From Arsenicitalea aurantiaca (GTDB lineage: Bacteria > Pseudomonadota > Alphaproteobacteria > Rhizobiales > Devosiaceae), in assembly GCF_003994485.1 (NCBI RefSeq), contig NZ_RZNJ01000004.1, positions 495,785 to 559,784 of the forward strand: a DNA stretch of 64,000 bases, given 5' to 3'. Numbering within the stretch: position 1 is the first letter of the stretch; the number at the start of each line of letters is the position of its first letter. This document shows, piece by piece, positions 50,661 through 59,151 of this stretch. The translations under genes and the position numbers were made by a program. A model generated the notes under the pieces. It was not told the DNA's origin. It was given only the letters and a program-made list of their open reading frames with translations, and searched no databases.

Positions 50661-51455
50661 ATGGATCTGAAGAATCGTCTGAAGGCACGTCTTCTTGCCG
50701 ATGGCCCGGCACTGCTGGGCAGCTGGCTGCTTGCCTCGTCTCCAAGCACAGCAGAAGCACTCGGCCATTGCGGCTTCGACTTCCTCGTTTGCGACATGGA
50801 GCATGTGCCCATCGACATGGCCGAACTCGTGGCGCTGCTGCGGGCGGTCGGATGCACCCCGGCCGAGCCTCTCGTCCGGGTCGCCTGGAACGATCCGGTG
50901 CTCGTCAAGCGCGTCCTCGACGCGGGCGCGCGAACCATCATGCTGCCCTTCATCGAGACGCCCGAGGCCGCCGAGGCCGCCATAGCGGCAACCCGGTATC
51001 CGCCCCGCGGCATGCGCGGCGTTGCAGGCGTCCATCGCGCTTCGGGTTATGGCGCGGCCACCGATTATCTGGCGCGCGCCGATGAGGAAATCTGCGTCAT
51101 CCTGCAGCTCGAAACGCCGGCCGCAATTGCCCGCATCGAAGAGATTGCGGCCGTACCGGGCGTTGACGCGCTTTTCGTGGGACCCGGGGATCTCTCGGGC
51201 GCCATGGGCAGGCTGGGGCAGGTCGGCCATCCCGAAGTCGAGACCTTGATCGCCGAGGCCGCAGCGCGCGGGAGCGCGATCGGCAAGCCGATGGGCATCG
51301 TTGGGTTCGATCCGGCGACGGTCGGGCGCTATCTCGAACATGGCTACAGCTTTGCCGCGATCGGCTCGGACCTGACCCTGATGACCGGGCGGGCCCGTAA
51401 GTGGCTCGGCAGTCTCAAGGGCCAGGCGCCTGATAAAGGCAGCGGGGTCTACTGA
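50661..51455 (+). CDS. HpcH/HpaI family aldolase
   Basis: The 264-residue class II pyruvate aldolase has the catalytic His in VCDMEHVPID, the Arg in PLVRVAWND, metal-binding Glu in VILQLETPAAI and Asp in FVGPGDLSGAMG. HpcH/HpaI enzymes reversibly split 4-hydroxy-2-oxo acids, such as 4-hydroxy-2-oxoheptanedioate or 2-keto-3-deoxy-rhamnonate, into pyruvate and an aldehyde. The substrate cannot be told from sequence. It follows the AhpD-like gene by 16 bases and ends the operon, with a hairpin beyond. Confidence 0.9.
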   Translation: MDLKNRLKARLLADGPALLGSWLLASSPSTAEALGHCGFDFLVCDMEHVPIDMAELVALLRAVGCTPAEPLVRVAWNDPVLVKRVLDAGARTIMLPFIETPEAAEAAIAATRYPPRGMRGVAGVHRASGYGAATDYLARADEEICVILQLETPAAIARIEEIAAVPGVDALFVGPGDLSGAMGRLGQVGHPEVETLIAEAAARGSAIGKPMGIVGFDPATVGRYLEHGYSFAAIGSDLTLMTGRARKWLGSLKGQAPDKGSGVY

Positions 51456-51462
51456 AGGGTAG

Positions 51463-51482
51463 GGCGGGGCCGAAGCCCCGCC
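51463..51482. terminator. Perfect GC hairpin between convergent genes
   Basis: GGCGGGGC (51463-51470) pairs perfectly with GCCCCGCC (51475-51482) with a CGAA loop (TTCG on the minus strand). It lies between the aldolase gene and the TonB receptor gene and is probably a two-way terminator, though it has no T-run. Confidence 0.55.
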
Positions 51483-51488
51483 GCCGGC

Positions 51489-53672
51489 TCAATAGTCGAA
51501 CTGCCTCGCGAGGGTCAGCTTGAAGGTCCTGCCCTTGGAGCGATCGGTGGAGAGGTTTTCCCGATAGTCCGCATCGAAGACGTTTTCGATCGAGAACTGC
51601 GCCTCGGTGCCGGCAAAGGCCCCGTGATGGGGCTTCCATGACGCGAAGAGGTCCGCCGTCGCATAGGCTTCGGCCGTCCCCGAGCTGGTGACCGCGGTCT
51701 CTCCTTCTGCCGCGATGATGGCGCGCGCGCCATATTCGAGGTTCCATTCAGGGGCCCGTGCACCGATGGTGAGCGCGAGCTTGTCCTGTGGCACGCTGGT
51801 GAGCGGATCGCCCGGATTGATCGTGCTACTGCTGGTCGAATAGCCCTCGACGAATTCTCCGAGCGTGTGGGTATAGGCCAGCCGGCCGAAGACGAGCTCG
51901 GACTCGTAGGAGGCCTCCACCTCTATGCCCCAGAGCCGGACGTGCTCGAGATTGACGTAGTAGGGGCCGCCGGCGCCAGAGGGTGCGGGGTTGGTCCTGA
52001 TCGCGTTCGTGATGTCGTTGACGAACGCCGTCGTTTTGAGCGCGACCGTGTTCTCGATCCCTCCAACGTCATAGGCGGAGGTCGAGAAACCGAGCTCGAA
52101 ATTGTTGGAGCTCTCCTTCTCGAGCCCCAGGCTGAGCCCGCGGGTTGCCGAGTAGGAGTAGAGTTCGTCTAGGGTCGGGAAACGCTCGGTATGGGCGACC
52201 GAGCCGAAGATCCCGAGCGTATCGTTGACCTGATAGAAGGCTGCGAGCTTGGGGGAGAGCGCCACCCCCTCGATCTCGGTCGCGCCTGCGATGTCGTTCA
52301 GCGGGGTCATGTGGTGAAGATCCGCGCGCGCCCCCGCGATGACCGTCAGGTCGTTGTTGAAGATCGTCTCGTTCTGGACGAAAAGCCCGAGCTTGTCCTC
52401 GATGCCTTCGGGGTGCTGCTGGAGCGCGGCGGTGCCTTCGGGGCGTCCGGCGGTGCGGTGCTGGGTCGAGATCTGGCTCCCGATCGTCAGATAGTTTTCG
52501 AGCCCGTTCCCGATCCATTCGATCGTGTTGTCGGCCTTCAGCTGCCAGGTGGCATAGCCATAATCGGTATCGTTGAGGATGGCCGTCGAGCCGGTATCGC
52601 CTGGGCCCGTCGGTGCAACGGGCATCGGCGGCATGCCCGGCGCAAAGGACACCGGTGAGCCGGGCTTGTGGTTGGACTGCGAATTGCGCGTGTCCGAATA
52701 GGAGAGGGCGACCTTGAGGTCGAGCCAGGGATTGTCGCTTGCCGGGTTCTCGTAGGAGAGAACGAAGGTGTCGTCCGTGACATGCCGGTCGACCGTGCCG
52801 AACGCATTGGTGACGCCGCCGAGCGATTCGGTGCCTGTCTGTACGTAATCCTGGTCGTCGGCATCGGAATCCCAGTGCTGCCAGGAGAGCCGGACGGTCT
52901 GTTCCTCACCCTGCCCGAAGCGCGCCGTGCCCTTGATCAGTCCCGACCAGGTCTCGAAATCCGATCCCGAAAGGATCGACCCGTCCGCAAGGGTGAAGGC
53001 GTCCGAGCGGCGGAAGCTGCCGGTCGCGAGGATGTCGAAGGTTTCGTTGATCCTGTGGGCAATAAGCGCCGAAGCCAGCGCGCCATTGCCGTTGCTGTCA
53101 TAGCCGCCCTTGATCCTGACCGCCCCCGTCGCGCCATCGGCGATGAAGTCGGAGGCGTCCTTGGTGACGAAATTGATCACCCCGCCGAGCGCGCCTGAGC
53201 CATAAAGCGTCGAGGAGGCGGGCCCCCTCAGCACTTCGATGGATTTGTAGAGCTCGGGATCCGAGAAGAACGAGCCCATGCGGTACTGCTCGTTGAACTT
53301 CGGCGCGCCGTCCACCGTCACGACGATCCGCGAACCGTCGGCCGAATTGTTGACCGCCCCGATGCCGCGGATGTTGAACGCCTGCCCCAGGATGCGGTCG
53401 CTGCCGACCATGGTCGTGCCCGGCACGGCATCGAAGATCTCCCCGATCGTCGTGGCCTGCTGGCTGTCGATGTCGTCCTGATCGACGACGGTCACCGCCT
53501 GCGGTGTCGCGATCGCCACTTTCGGATTGCCGGCACCGATCACCAGCCGTTCGAGCAGCGTGACATTGGTTGCGTTGGCATTGAGCGTCTGCGCCATCGC
53601 TTCGCCGGCCGAAAGTGCGCCAAGCGCCACCCCTGCCAGAAGCAGACCGATATGCCGGTTTGCGAGCCCCAT
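51489..53672 (-). CDS. TonB-dependent haem receptor
   Basis: The 727-residue outer-membrane protein has a signal peptide (MGLANRHIGLLLAGVALGALSAGEAMA). Plug and TonB-box-like segments follow, including VVDQDDIDSQQATTIGEIF, FNIRGIGAV and LRGPASSTLYGSGALGGVIN. A 22-strand barrel ends in the family-typical FKLTLARQFDY. The FRAP/NPNL haem motif is not clear by eye. Location opposite hemP-hmuSTUV argues for haem uptake, so it is probably HmuR-like. The promoter region carries two TGA-N9-TCA boxes. The complete gene has a perfect aromatic C-terminus. Confidence 0.9.
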   Translation of the reverse strand: MGLANRHIGLLLAGVALGALSAGEAMAQTLNANATNVTLLERLVIGAGNPKVAIATPQAVTVVDQDDIDSQQATTIGEIFDAVPGTTMVGSDRILGQAFNIRGIGAVNNSADGSRIVVTVDGAPKFNEQYRMGSFFSDPELYKSIEVLRGPASSTLYGSGALGGVINFVTKDASDFIADGATGAVRIKGGYDSNGNGALASALIAHRINETFDILATGSFRRSDAFTLADGSILSGSDFETWSGLIKGTARFGQGEEQTVRLSWQHWDSDADDQDYVQTGTESLGGVTNAFGTVDRHVTDDTFVLSYENPASDNPWLDLKVALSYSDTRNSQSNHKPGSPVSFAPGMPPMPVAPTGPGDTGSTAILNDTDYGYATWQLKADNTIEWIGNGLENYLTIGSQISTQHRTAGRPEGTAALQQHPEGIEDKLGLFVQNETIFNNDLTVIAGARADLHHMTPLNDIAGATEIEGVALSPKLAAFYQVNDTLGIFGSVAHTERFPTLDELYSYSATRGLSLGLEKESSNNFELGFSTSAYDVGGIENTVALKTTAFVNDITNAIRTNPAPSGAGGPYYVNLEHVRLWGIEVEASYESELVFGRLAYTHTLGEFVEGYSTSSSTINPGDPLTSVPQDKLALTIGARAPEWNLEYGARAIIAAEGETAVTSSGTAEAYATADLFASWKPHHGAFAGTEAQFSIENVFDADYRENLSTDRSKGRTFKLTLARQFDY

Positions 53673-53747
53673 TGGTCGTCTCCGTAATGTGTGAAGGGCC
53701 GCTGGCTGGCAGATGGCTCGCCGGCGGGGTGCAAGCCATCTAAAACA

Positions 53748-53762
53748 TGACTTGAAAGATCA
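53748..53762. promoter_or_regulatory. RirA-type iron-responsive box 1
   Basis: TGACTTGAAAGATCA fits the rhizobial iron-responsive operator TGA-N9-TCA. It overlaps a -35-like TTGAAA (53753-53758) for the hemP direction, which has TACAAA (53777-53782) as its -10 after 18 bases. Confidence 0.6.
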
Positions 53763-53785
53763 CCTATTGCGCTGGCTACAAAACA

Positions 53786-53800
53786 TGAGTTATGGAGTCA
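53786..53800. promoter_or_regulatory. RirA-type iron-responsive box 2
   Basis: TGAGTTATGGAGTCA is a second TGA-N9-TCA, 38 bases from the first. Its right end overlaps TTGACT (minus strand 53801-53796), a -35 for the TonB receptor gene with TAGCCA as a -10 after 17 bases. Both directions could therefore be closed by one iron-bound repressor. Confidence 0.6.
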
Positions 53801-53854
53801 AGAAAATTCAGCCCGACCAGAGTGTCGTTGATGGCTGACAAGTGATTGTGGACA

Positions 53855-54043
53855 ATGATGAAAACCGAGCAGTCCCAAAAGGGCTTGCATGACGCTCTCT
53901 CGTCAGAGCCGCCGGCGCACACGCCGCCCATGGTCTCGTCGGAGACGCTTTTCGGCATGGAGCGGGAAATGGTCATCGTCCACAAAGGCAGCCGCTATCG
54001 GCTGCGCATCACCCGCCAGGACAAGCTCATCCTCACCAAATAG
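53855..54043 (+). CDS. hemP: Haem uptake protein HemP/HmuP
   Basis: The 62-residue protein ends MVIVHKGSRYRLRITRQDKL ILTK, the HemP signature. In Rhizobiales HmuP is a co-activator needed for haem receptor expression. The start is uncertain among ATG at 53855, ATG at 53858 and an upstream TTG at 53846. It is the first gene of the hmu operon, 9 bases before hmuS, and is divergent from the receptor. Confidence 0.9.
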   Translation: MMKTEQSQKGLHDALSSEPPAHTPPMVSSETLFGMEREMVIVHKGSRYRLRITRQDKLILTK

Positions 54044-54052
54044 GGGCCACCA

Positions 54053-55105
54053 ATGGATCGCCGCCAGCTACCGCCAGAACAGATCCGCACACTGCGTGCG
54101 GCTCATCCCAAAATGCGCGAGCGCGATTTCGCGCGAATTCACGCGATTACCGAAGCGGAACTCGTTTCCGCCTATTGCGGCCAGGGCGTGCTTGGGCTGC
54201 GGCCCGATGTCGAAACCTTGCTGGCGGGGCTGAAGCAGGTCGGCGAAGTCATGGCGCTCACCCGCAATGAGAGCGTCGTCCATGAGAAGATCGGGATCTA
54301 TGAAGACGTGCATTTCGGCCAGAAGGCCTCGATGGTGCTCGGCGAAAACATCGATCTGCGCATCTTTCCGGAGCGCTGGGCCTTCGGATTTGCCGTCGAG
54401 CGGCCGTCTGAGACCGGGGAGCTGCGCCGCTCCCTGCAATTTTTTGACCGGTTCGGCGATGCGGTGCACAAGGTCCACGCCCGCCCCGGCACCGACCTCG
54501 CCGCCTGGCATGATCTCGTGGGACGCCTCCAGAACCTCGAGCAGGATGGGACGCTCGATATCGAAACCCCTTCCCCCGAAGTCCCATCCGGCCCCGCCGC
54601 AGATCGGGAAGAGTTGCGCGCGCGCTGGGAGAGTCTGACCGACACCCACCAGTTCTTTCCAATGCTGAAGGCGCTCAACCTCGGGCGACACGAGGCGCTG
54701 AACATGGTGGGGGCGGACTATGCCTGGCCGCTCGATGCGGGCGCCGTCGCCGGCCTTTTTGCAGGGGCCGTCGCCGAGGCGCTGCCCGTCATGGTGTTCG
54801 TGGGCAATCGCGGCTGCATCCAGATCCATTCGGGACCGATCGTGAACGTCGCCCCAATGGGGCCGTGGCTCAACGTGATGGACGAGACCTTCCACATGCA
54901 TCTGCGGACCGACCAGATCGCCGAGGCCTGGGCGGTGCGCAAGCCCACAAAGGATGGTCACGTCACCTCGGTCGAGCTTTACGGGGCGGATCGGGAGCTG
55001 ATCCTGCAGATGTTCGGCAAGCGTCATGAGGGTGTGGACGAGCGGCCCGACTGGCGTCGGCTGGTCGAGGCCCTGCCGCCCGCCGGCCGGTCAACCGCGG
55101 CCTGA
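54053..55105 (+). CDS. hmuS: Haem-degrading/trafficking protein HmuS
   Basis: The 350-residue cytoplasmic protein belongs to the ChuS/HmuS family, with two homologous halves (MALTRNESVVHEKIGIYED and PVMVFVGNRGCIQIHSGPIV). Haem-ligand region NVMDETFHMHLRTDQIAEAW lies near the C-terminus. It accepts haem from the ABC transporter and frees iron or passes haem to other proteins. It overlaps hmuT by one base (TGATG). Confidence 0.94.
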   Translation: MDRRQLPPEQIRTLRAAHPKMRERDFARIHAITEAELVSAYCGQGVLGLRPDVETLLAGLKQVGEVMALTRNESVVHEKIGIYEDVHFGQKASMVLGENIDLRIFPERWAFGFAVERPSETGELRRSLQFFDRFGDAVHKVHARPGTDLAAWHDLVGRLQNLEQDGTLDIETPSPEVPSGPAADREELRARWESLTDTHQFFPMLKALNLGRHEALNMVGADYAWPLDAGAVAGLFAGAVAEALPVMVFVGNRGCIQIHSGPIVNVAPMGPWLNVMDETFHMHLRTDQIAEAWAVRKPTKDGHVTSVELYGADRELILQMFGKRHEGVDERPDWRRLVEALPPAGRSTAA

Positions 55106-55998
55106 TGGAGCGTTCAATGCCTCACCGCCTCATGCTTGCGGCCTGTGCCGCCCTTTTCGCCCTGCCCGCCGCCGCAGACCCCTTCCCCGATGCCACCCGC
55201 CTCGTCTCGATCGGAGGATCCCTGACCGAAATCGTCTATGCGCTCGGCGAAGGAGAGCGGCTGGTGGGCCGGGATTCGACGGCGATCTACCCGCCCGAGG
55301 CCCTCGCTCTTCCCGATCTGGGCTATATGCGGGCCCTTTCGCCCGAGGGCGTGCTTTCTGCCGGTCCAACAGCGCTCCTTGTTCTGGAAGGGAGCGGTCC
55401 GCCCGAAGCGCTCGACGTGCTCGAGGCAGCGGGCGTGCCCTATCGCGTCGTGCCCGAAGACCATTCCCATGAGGGCATCCTCGCCAAGATCGCCGCGGTC
55501 GGCGATTCGCTGGGCGTGCCCGATCGCGCCGCGGCGCTCTCGGCGGAAATCGATGACGCCCTCGATCGCGCGGAGGCCCTGACGCGGGATGTCGCGGAAA
55601 AGCGGCGCGTGCTCTTCGTTCTCTCGGTCGATGGCGGGAAGATCCAGGCCTCGGGCACAGGCACTGCTGCCGACGCCATCATCGCGCTCGCCGGCGGGGT
55701 CAATGCCGTGACCGAATATGAGGGCTACAAGGCGCTTAGCGAGGAAGCGATCATCGCGGCGCGCCCCGACGTGATCCTGATGATGGATCGGGGCGGTGAC
55801 CATGCAGCCACCGACGCCGATCTCCTCGCGAGCCCTGCGATCGGCCTCACCCCGGCTGGCCGGGACGCTACCATCATCCGGCTCGACGGCGCCTATCTGC
55901 TTGGCTTTGGCCCGCGGACGGCCGATGCGGTCACCGATCTTGCACGCGCCCTTTATGGGGCGGCGCTTGCGCGCGAGGGTCAGGGCGATGGCCGCTAG
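55105..55998 (+). CDS. hmuT: Haem ABC transporter substrate-binding protein
   Basis: The 297-residue protein has a signal peptide (MPHRLMLAACAALFALPAAA, after a five-residue lead). The periplasmic binding fold of class III follows: TRLVSIGGSLTEIVYALGEG, LVGRDSTAIYPPEAL with the Tyr ligand, LPDLGYMRALSPEGVLSAGP, and a helix linker. It carries haem across the periplasm to HmuUV. The gene overlaps hmuU by 11 bases. Confidence 0.93.
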   Translation: MERSMPHRLMLAACAALFALPAAADPFPDATRLVSIGGSLTEIVYALGEGERLVGRDSTAIYPPEALALPDLGYMRALSPEGVLSAGPTALLVLEGSGPPEALDVLEAAGVPYRVVPEDHSHEGILAKIAAVGDSLGVPDRAAALSAEIDDALDRAEALTRDVAEKRRVLFVLSVDGGKIQASGTGTAADAIIALAGGVNAVTEYEGYKALSEEAIIAARPDVILMMDRGGDHAATDADLLASPAIGLTPAGRDATIIRLDGAYLLGFGPRTADAVTDLARALYGAALAREGQGDGR

Positions 55999-57091
55999 CG
56001 CTTTCGATCCTGCCTTTCCCCGGGGGCTAAGCGGCGTGCGCGCGGGCGACCGCTCGCATCTGGGGCGGCAGGCGGTGATGATCCTCGCCCTGCTCCTTGT
56101 CCTCGCCATGCTGGTATCGCTCTCCACCGGCGCCTCGGGCACGGACCTTTCGGCGCTCTTCCACGTCCTCGGGGGTGAGCCGGATCCTCAAGATGCGACG
56201 GCGCTCCGCGATCATGTGGTGATGATGAACATCCGTCTTCCCCGCATGATCCTGGGCATGCTGGTGGGGGCGGGGCTGGCGGTCTCCGGGCTCGTCATGC
56301 AGGGGCTCTTTCGCAATCCCTTGGCCGACCCCGGGCTCGTCGGCGTCTCCTCGGGAGCCGGGCTCGGCGCTGTCGGCGTCATCGTCCTCGGGACAACCGC
56401 GCTCGCACCGCTGACGGGCCCCTTGGGCATCTACAGCCTCCAGATCGCGGCCTTTCTCGGCGGGCTTGCCACCACCACGATCCTCTATCGTGTCGCGACG
56501 CGGAGCGGGCAGACGGCGGTGGCGACCATGCTGCTGGCCGGCATCGCCATCGGCGCGCTGGCCGGCGCAGCGACGGGGGTCCTCGTCTATGTCGCAACGG
56601 ACAGCCAGTTGCGCGACCTCACCTTCTGGAACCTCGGCTCGCTCGCCGGGGCCAACTGGACCAAGGTCATGGCGTCTGGCCCGATCATCGCTCTCGCGCT
56701 CGGCGCGACCCTCTTTCTGCGCAACGGGCTCAACGCCTTGACGCTCGGCGAGGCAACGGCCGCCCATATGGGCGTGCCGGTCGAGCGGCTGAAGCGCGTC
56801 GCCATCATCGCCGTCGCCGCGGCAACGGGGGCCGCCGTCGCCGTCAGCGGCGGCATCGGGTTCGTCGGCATCGTGGTGCCGCACCTCCTTCGCCTTGTGA
56901 TCGGTCCGGATCATCGATATCTGCTGCCTGCCTCGGCGCTTCTGGGGGCGAGTTTTCTGCTCCTCGCCGATGCGGTGAGCCGCACCATAGTGGCTCCGGC
57001 CGAACTTCCGATCGGCATCGTCACGGCTGCGGTCGGTGGTCCGTTCTTCCTCTGGATCCTGCTGCGTCGGCGCAGCGCCATCGCCTGGTGA
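55988..57091 (+). CDS. hmuU: Haem ABC transporter permease
   Basis: The 367-residue FecCD-type permease has about ten membrane segments. RLPRMILGMLVGAGLAVSGL, FRNPLADPGLVGVSSGAGLG (the FecCD signature) and FVGIVVPHLLRLVIGPDHRY (the ATPase-contact region) are intact. A cytoplasmic N-terminal extension of about 25 residues is present. It starts inside hmuT and ends 4 bases before hmuV. Confidence 0.94.
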   Translation: MAASAFDPAFPRGLSGVRAGDRSHLGRQAVMILALLLVLAMLVSLSTGASGTDLSALFHVLGGEPDPQDATALRDHVVMMNIRLPRMILGMLVGAGLAVSGLVMQGLFRNPLADPGLVGVSSGAGLGAVGVIVLGTTALAPLTGPLGIYSLQIAAFLGGLATTTILYRVATRSGQTAVATMLLAGIAIGALAGAATGVLVYVATDSQLRDLTFWNLGSLAGANWTKVMASGPIIALALGATLFLRNGLNALTLGEATAAHMGVPVERLKRVAIIAVAAATGAAVAVSGGIGFVGIVVPHLLRLVIGPDHRYLLPASALLGASFLLLADAVSRTIVAPAELPIGIVTAAVGGPFFLWILLRRRSAIAW

Positions 57092-57095
57092 GCTC

Positions 57096-57911
57096 ATGAT
57101 AGCGACACAAGGGCTCTCGGTGCGGATCGATGGGCGTACCATCATCAGCGACATCGCCTTTGAGGCACAGCCCGGCCAACTGACCGCCATCGTCGGACCC
57201 AATGGCTCGGGCAAAACGACCCTGCTCAAGGCCATTATCGGGGATCACGCTTATGATGGCGAGATCAGGCTCAATGGTCTGGATGCGCGCAGCCTCGGGC
57301 CCGCCGCGGCTGCAGGATTGAGGACCGTGCTGCCGCAGGCGAGCGTCCTTGCCTTCCCTTTTACGGTGCGAGAAGTCGTCGCCCTCGGCACCACTGCCGG
57401 GCGTCCCGGCATTCTGGGCCAGGCACTTGGCGGCCTGCCCGAGGCGGCCCTTGCGCGGGTCGATCTCGACGGCTTCGGGCCGCGCTGCTATCAGGATCTG
57501 TCGGGAGGCGAACAGCAGCGCGTGCAACTGGCGCGCGTTCTCTGCCAGGTCTGGGTGCCGGTTCTCGATACCCAGCCGCGTTATCTGCTTCTCGACGAAC
57601 CGGTCTCGAGCCTCGATATCCGCCACCAATTGCAGGTCATGGCCATAGCCCGTGCCTTTGCTGATGCCGGTGGCGGGGTTGTCGCCGTGCTTCATGATCT
57701 GAACCTCGCCGCTATGTTCGCGGACAGGATCGCGATCATCGCCGGCGGACGCCTCCTGACCATGGGATCACCCAAGGAGGCATTGACCGACGATCGGCTC
57801 GAGGCGGCCTTCGGGTGCCCGCTGCGTGTTGGGTCGGTCCCAACCGCGCCGGTGCCCTTCGTCCTGCCGCAATCGCTTGCGGACTGGACCTCGATCGTGC
57901 CGGCACACTAG
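57096..57911 (+). CDS. hmuV: Haem ABC transporter ATP-binding protein
   Basis: The 271-residue ATPase has Walker A GPNGSGKTT (about residues 34-42), signature LSGGEQQRVQLARVL, Walker B YLLLDEPVSSLD and the switch His in VAVLHDLNLAAMF. Between signature and Walker B is the family insertion VWVPVLDTQPR. It energises HmuU. Its last 4 bases overlap the stop of the convergent YihY gene. Confidence 0.95.
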   Translation: MIATQGLSVRIDGRTIISDIAFEAQPGQLTAIVGPNGSGKTTLLKAIIGDHAYDGEIRLNGLDARSLGPAAAAGLRTVLPQASVLAFPFTVREVVALGTTAGRPGILGQALGGLPEAALARVDLDGFGPRCYQDLSGGEQQRVQLARVLCQVWVPVLDTQPRYLLLDEPVSSLDIRHQLQVMAIARAFADAGGGVVAVLHDLNLAAMFADRIAIIAGGRLLTMGSPKEALTDDRLEAAFGCPLRVGSVPTAPVPFVLPQSLADWTSIVPAH

Positions 57912-59044
57912 CGCTTGCGGCGCGTCGCAACCCCGAGAGCCAGCGCAGCGGGCACAGTGAAGACGAGGGCGCCGAGCGAGAGCTTCTTGGGTCTCGGGCG
58001 TTCGCCCTTGGCCGCATTGTAGCCCTCGATCCACTCGGGGCTCCGATCCCGGTCTTCCCGCGGATCCGGCCTGCCGCCCGTCGAACGTCCGAGCGTATCG
58101 GCCATCGCCGCTCCCCTCTTGCCCATGGGGTCGGCCGGCCCGGTGGTGGAGTCGCGTGCCGTCTGATGCTCGGCTTCTGCGTTCAGTTCCGCCCCGATGA
58201 TGAGCACGGTCACCGCAACCCACATCCAGGTTAGAAGGCCGATCAGCCCGCCCAGTGACCCATAGGTCGCCTCGTAATTGGCAAAGTTCGCCGCATACCA
58301 GGAGAACAGCACCGAGACGACGAGGATGGCAACGACCGCAAAGACGGCTCCGGGCGTCACCCAGCGCCATTTCGGCTGCTCCCGGCTTGGACCGAACCGA
58401 TAGAGGAGCGCGATGCCCGTAAGCAGCGCAAGCGCCAGGACGAGGTAGGCGCCGATCTGGAGCACCCATTCGAGCCCCATCCCCAGCCCCAGCATTTCAA
58501 GTCCGACCGGCACCGCGATCGCGACGATCAGCAGCAGCGTCGCCGCGAACACGCCTCCCAGCGTGAAGGCAAGAACCTGGGCGTTGAGAACGAAGAAATT
58601 GCGCTTCTCGCGTTCGCCATGCGCGATATTCATGGCTTCGAACAAGGTCCGCACGCCGGCGCTCGCGCTCCAGAGCGCAATGCCGAGCGAGATGAGAAGC
58701 GCGACACCGAGCGTCGTGTCGCCGCTGGCGGCAAGCCGCGTGACCTGCTCCTCGATGATTGCGAGCCCGCCCGCCGGAACCACATTGGCCAGCAATTGCA
58801 CATGGTCTGCCGCCGTCGCGGGGTCGGTGAAGAGCCCATAGACAGAGATGAAGGCCGTGATGGCCGGCACGATCGAGAGGAGCAGGTAGTAGGTGACCGC
58901 CGCCGCGACCAGCATCACCCGGTCCTCTGCGATCTCGCCATAGGTGCGGATCAGGATGTCCTGCCATCCGCGCGGTGGAACCTCGATCGGCGTATCCGCC
59001 TCCCGGCCCCGTTCCGCACTCCGCCGCCCTGCTGACGCCACCAT
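57908..59044 (-). CDS. YihY/virulence factor BrkB family membrane protein
   Basis: The 378-residue protein has six membrane segments of the YihY/BrkB family. Landmarks are VTYYLLLSIVPAITAFISVYG, IALWSASAGVRTLFEAMNIA, and TYGSLGGLIGLLTWMWVAVT with IIGAELNAEAE. A long soluble C-terminal tail with basic residues and a final helix (SLGALVFTVPAALALGVATRRKR) follows. Function is not settled; older RNase BN naming is incorrect. It is convergent with hmuV and divergent from the sugar dehydrogenase-like gene. Confidence 0.93.
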   Translation of the reverse strand: MVASAGRRSAERGREADTPIEVPPRGWQDILIRTYGEIAEDRVMLVAAAVTYYLLLSIVPAITAFISVYGLFTDPATAADHVQLLANVVPAGGLAIIEEQVTRLAASGDTTLGVALLISLGIALWSASAGVRTLFEAMNIAHGEREKRNFFVLNAQVLAFTLGGVFAATLLLIVAIAVPVGLEMLGLGMGLEWVLQIGAYLVLALALLTGIALLYRFGPSREQPKWRWVTPGAVFAVVAILVVSVLFSWYAANFANYEATYGSLGGLIGLLTWMWVAVTVLIIGAELNAEAEHQTARDSTTGPADPMGKRGAAMADTLGRSTGGRPDPREDRDRSPEWIEGYNAAKGERPRPKKLSLGALVFTVPAALALGVATRRKR

Positions 59045-59151
59045 CTTGTCACTCCACGCTCTGCCGAAAAAGCCAACGCGATGCGCGCCTTGCCGGTTGC
59101 AGCCGCCCTTTGGTCATGCTTTTGTCGCGAGCCTTTCCTGCGGAGCATCTG

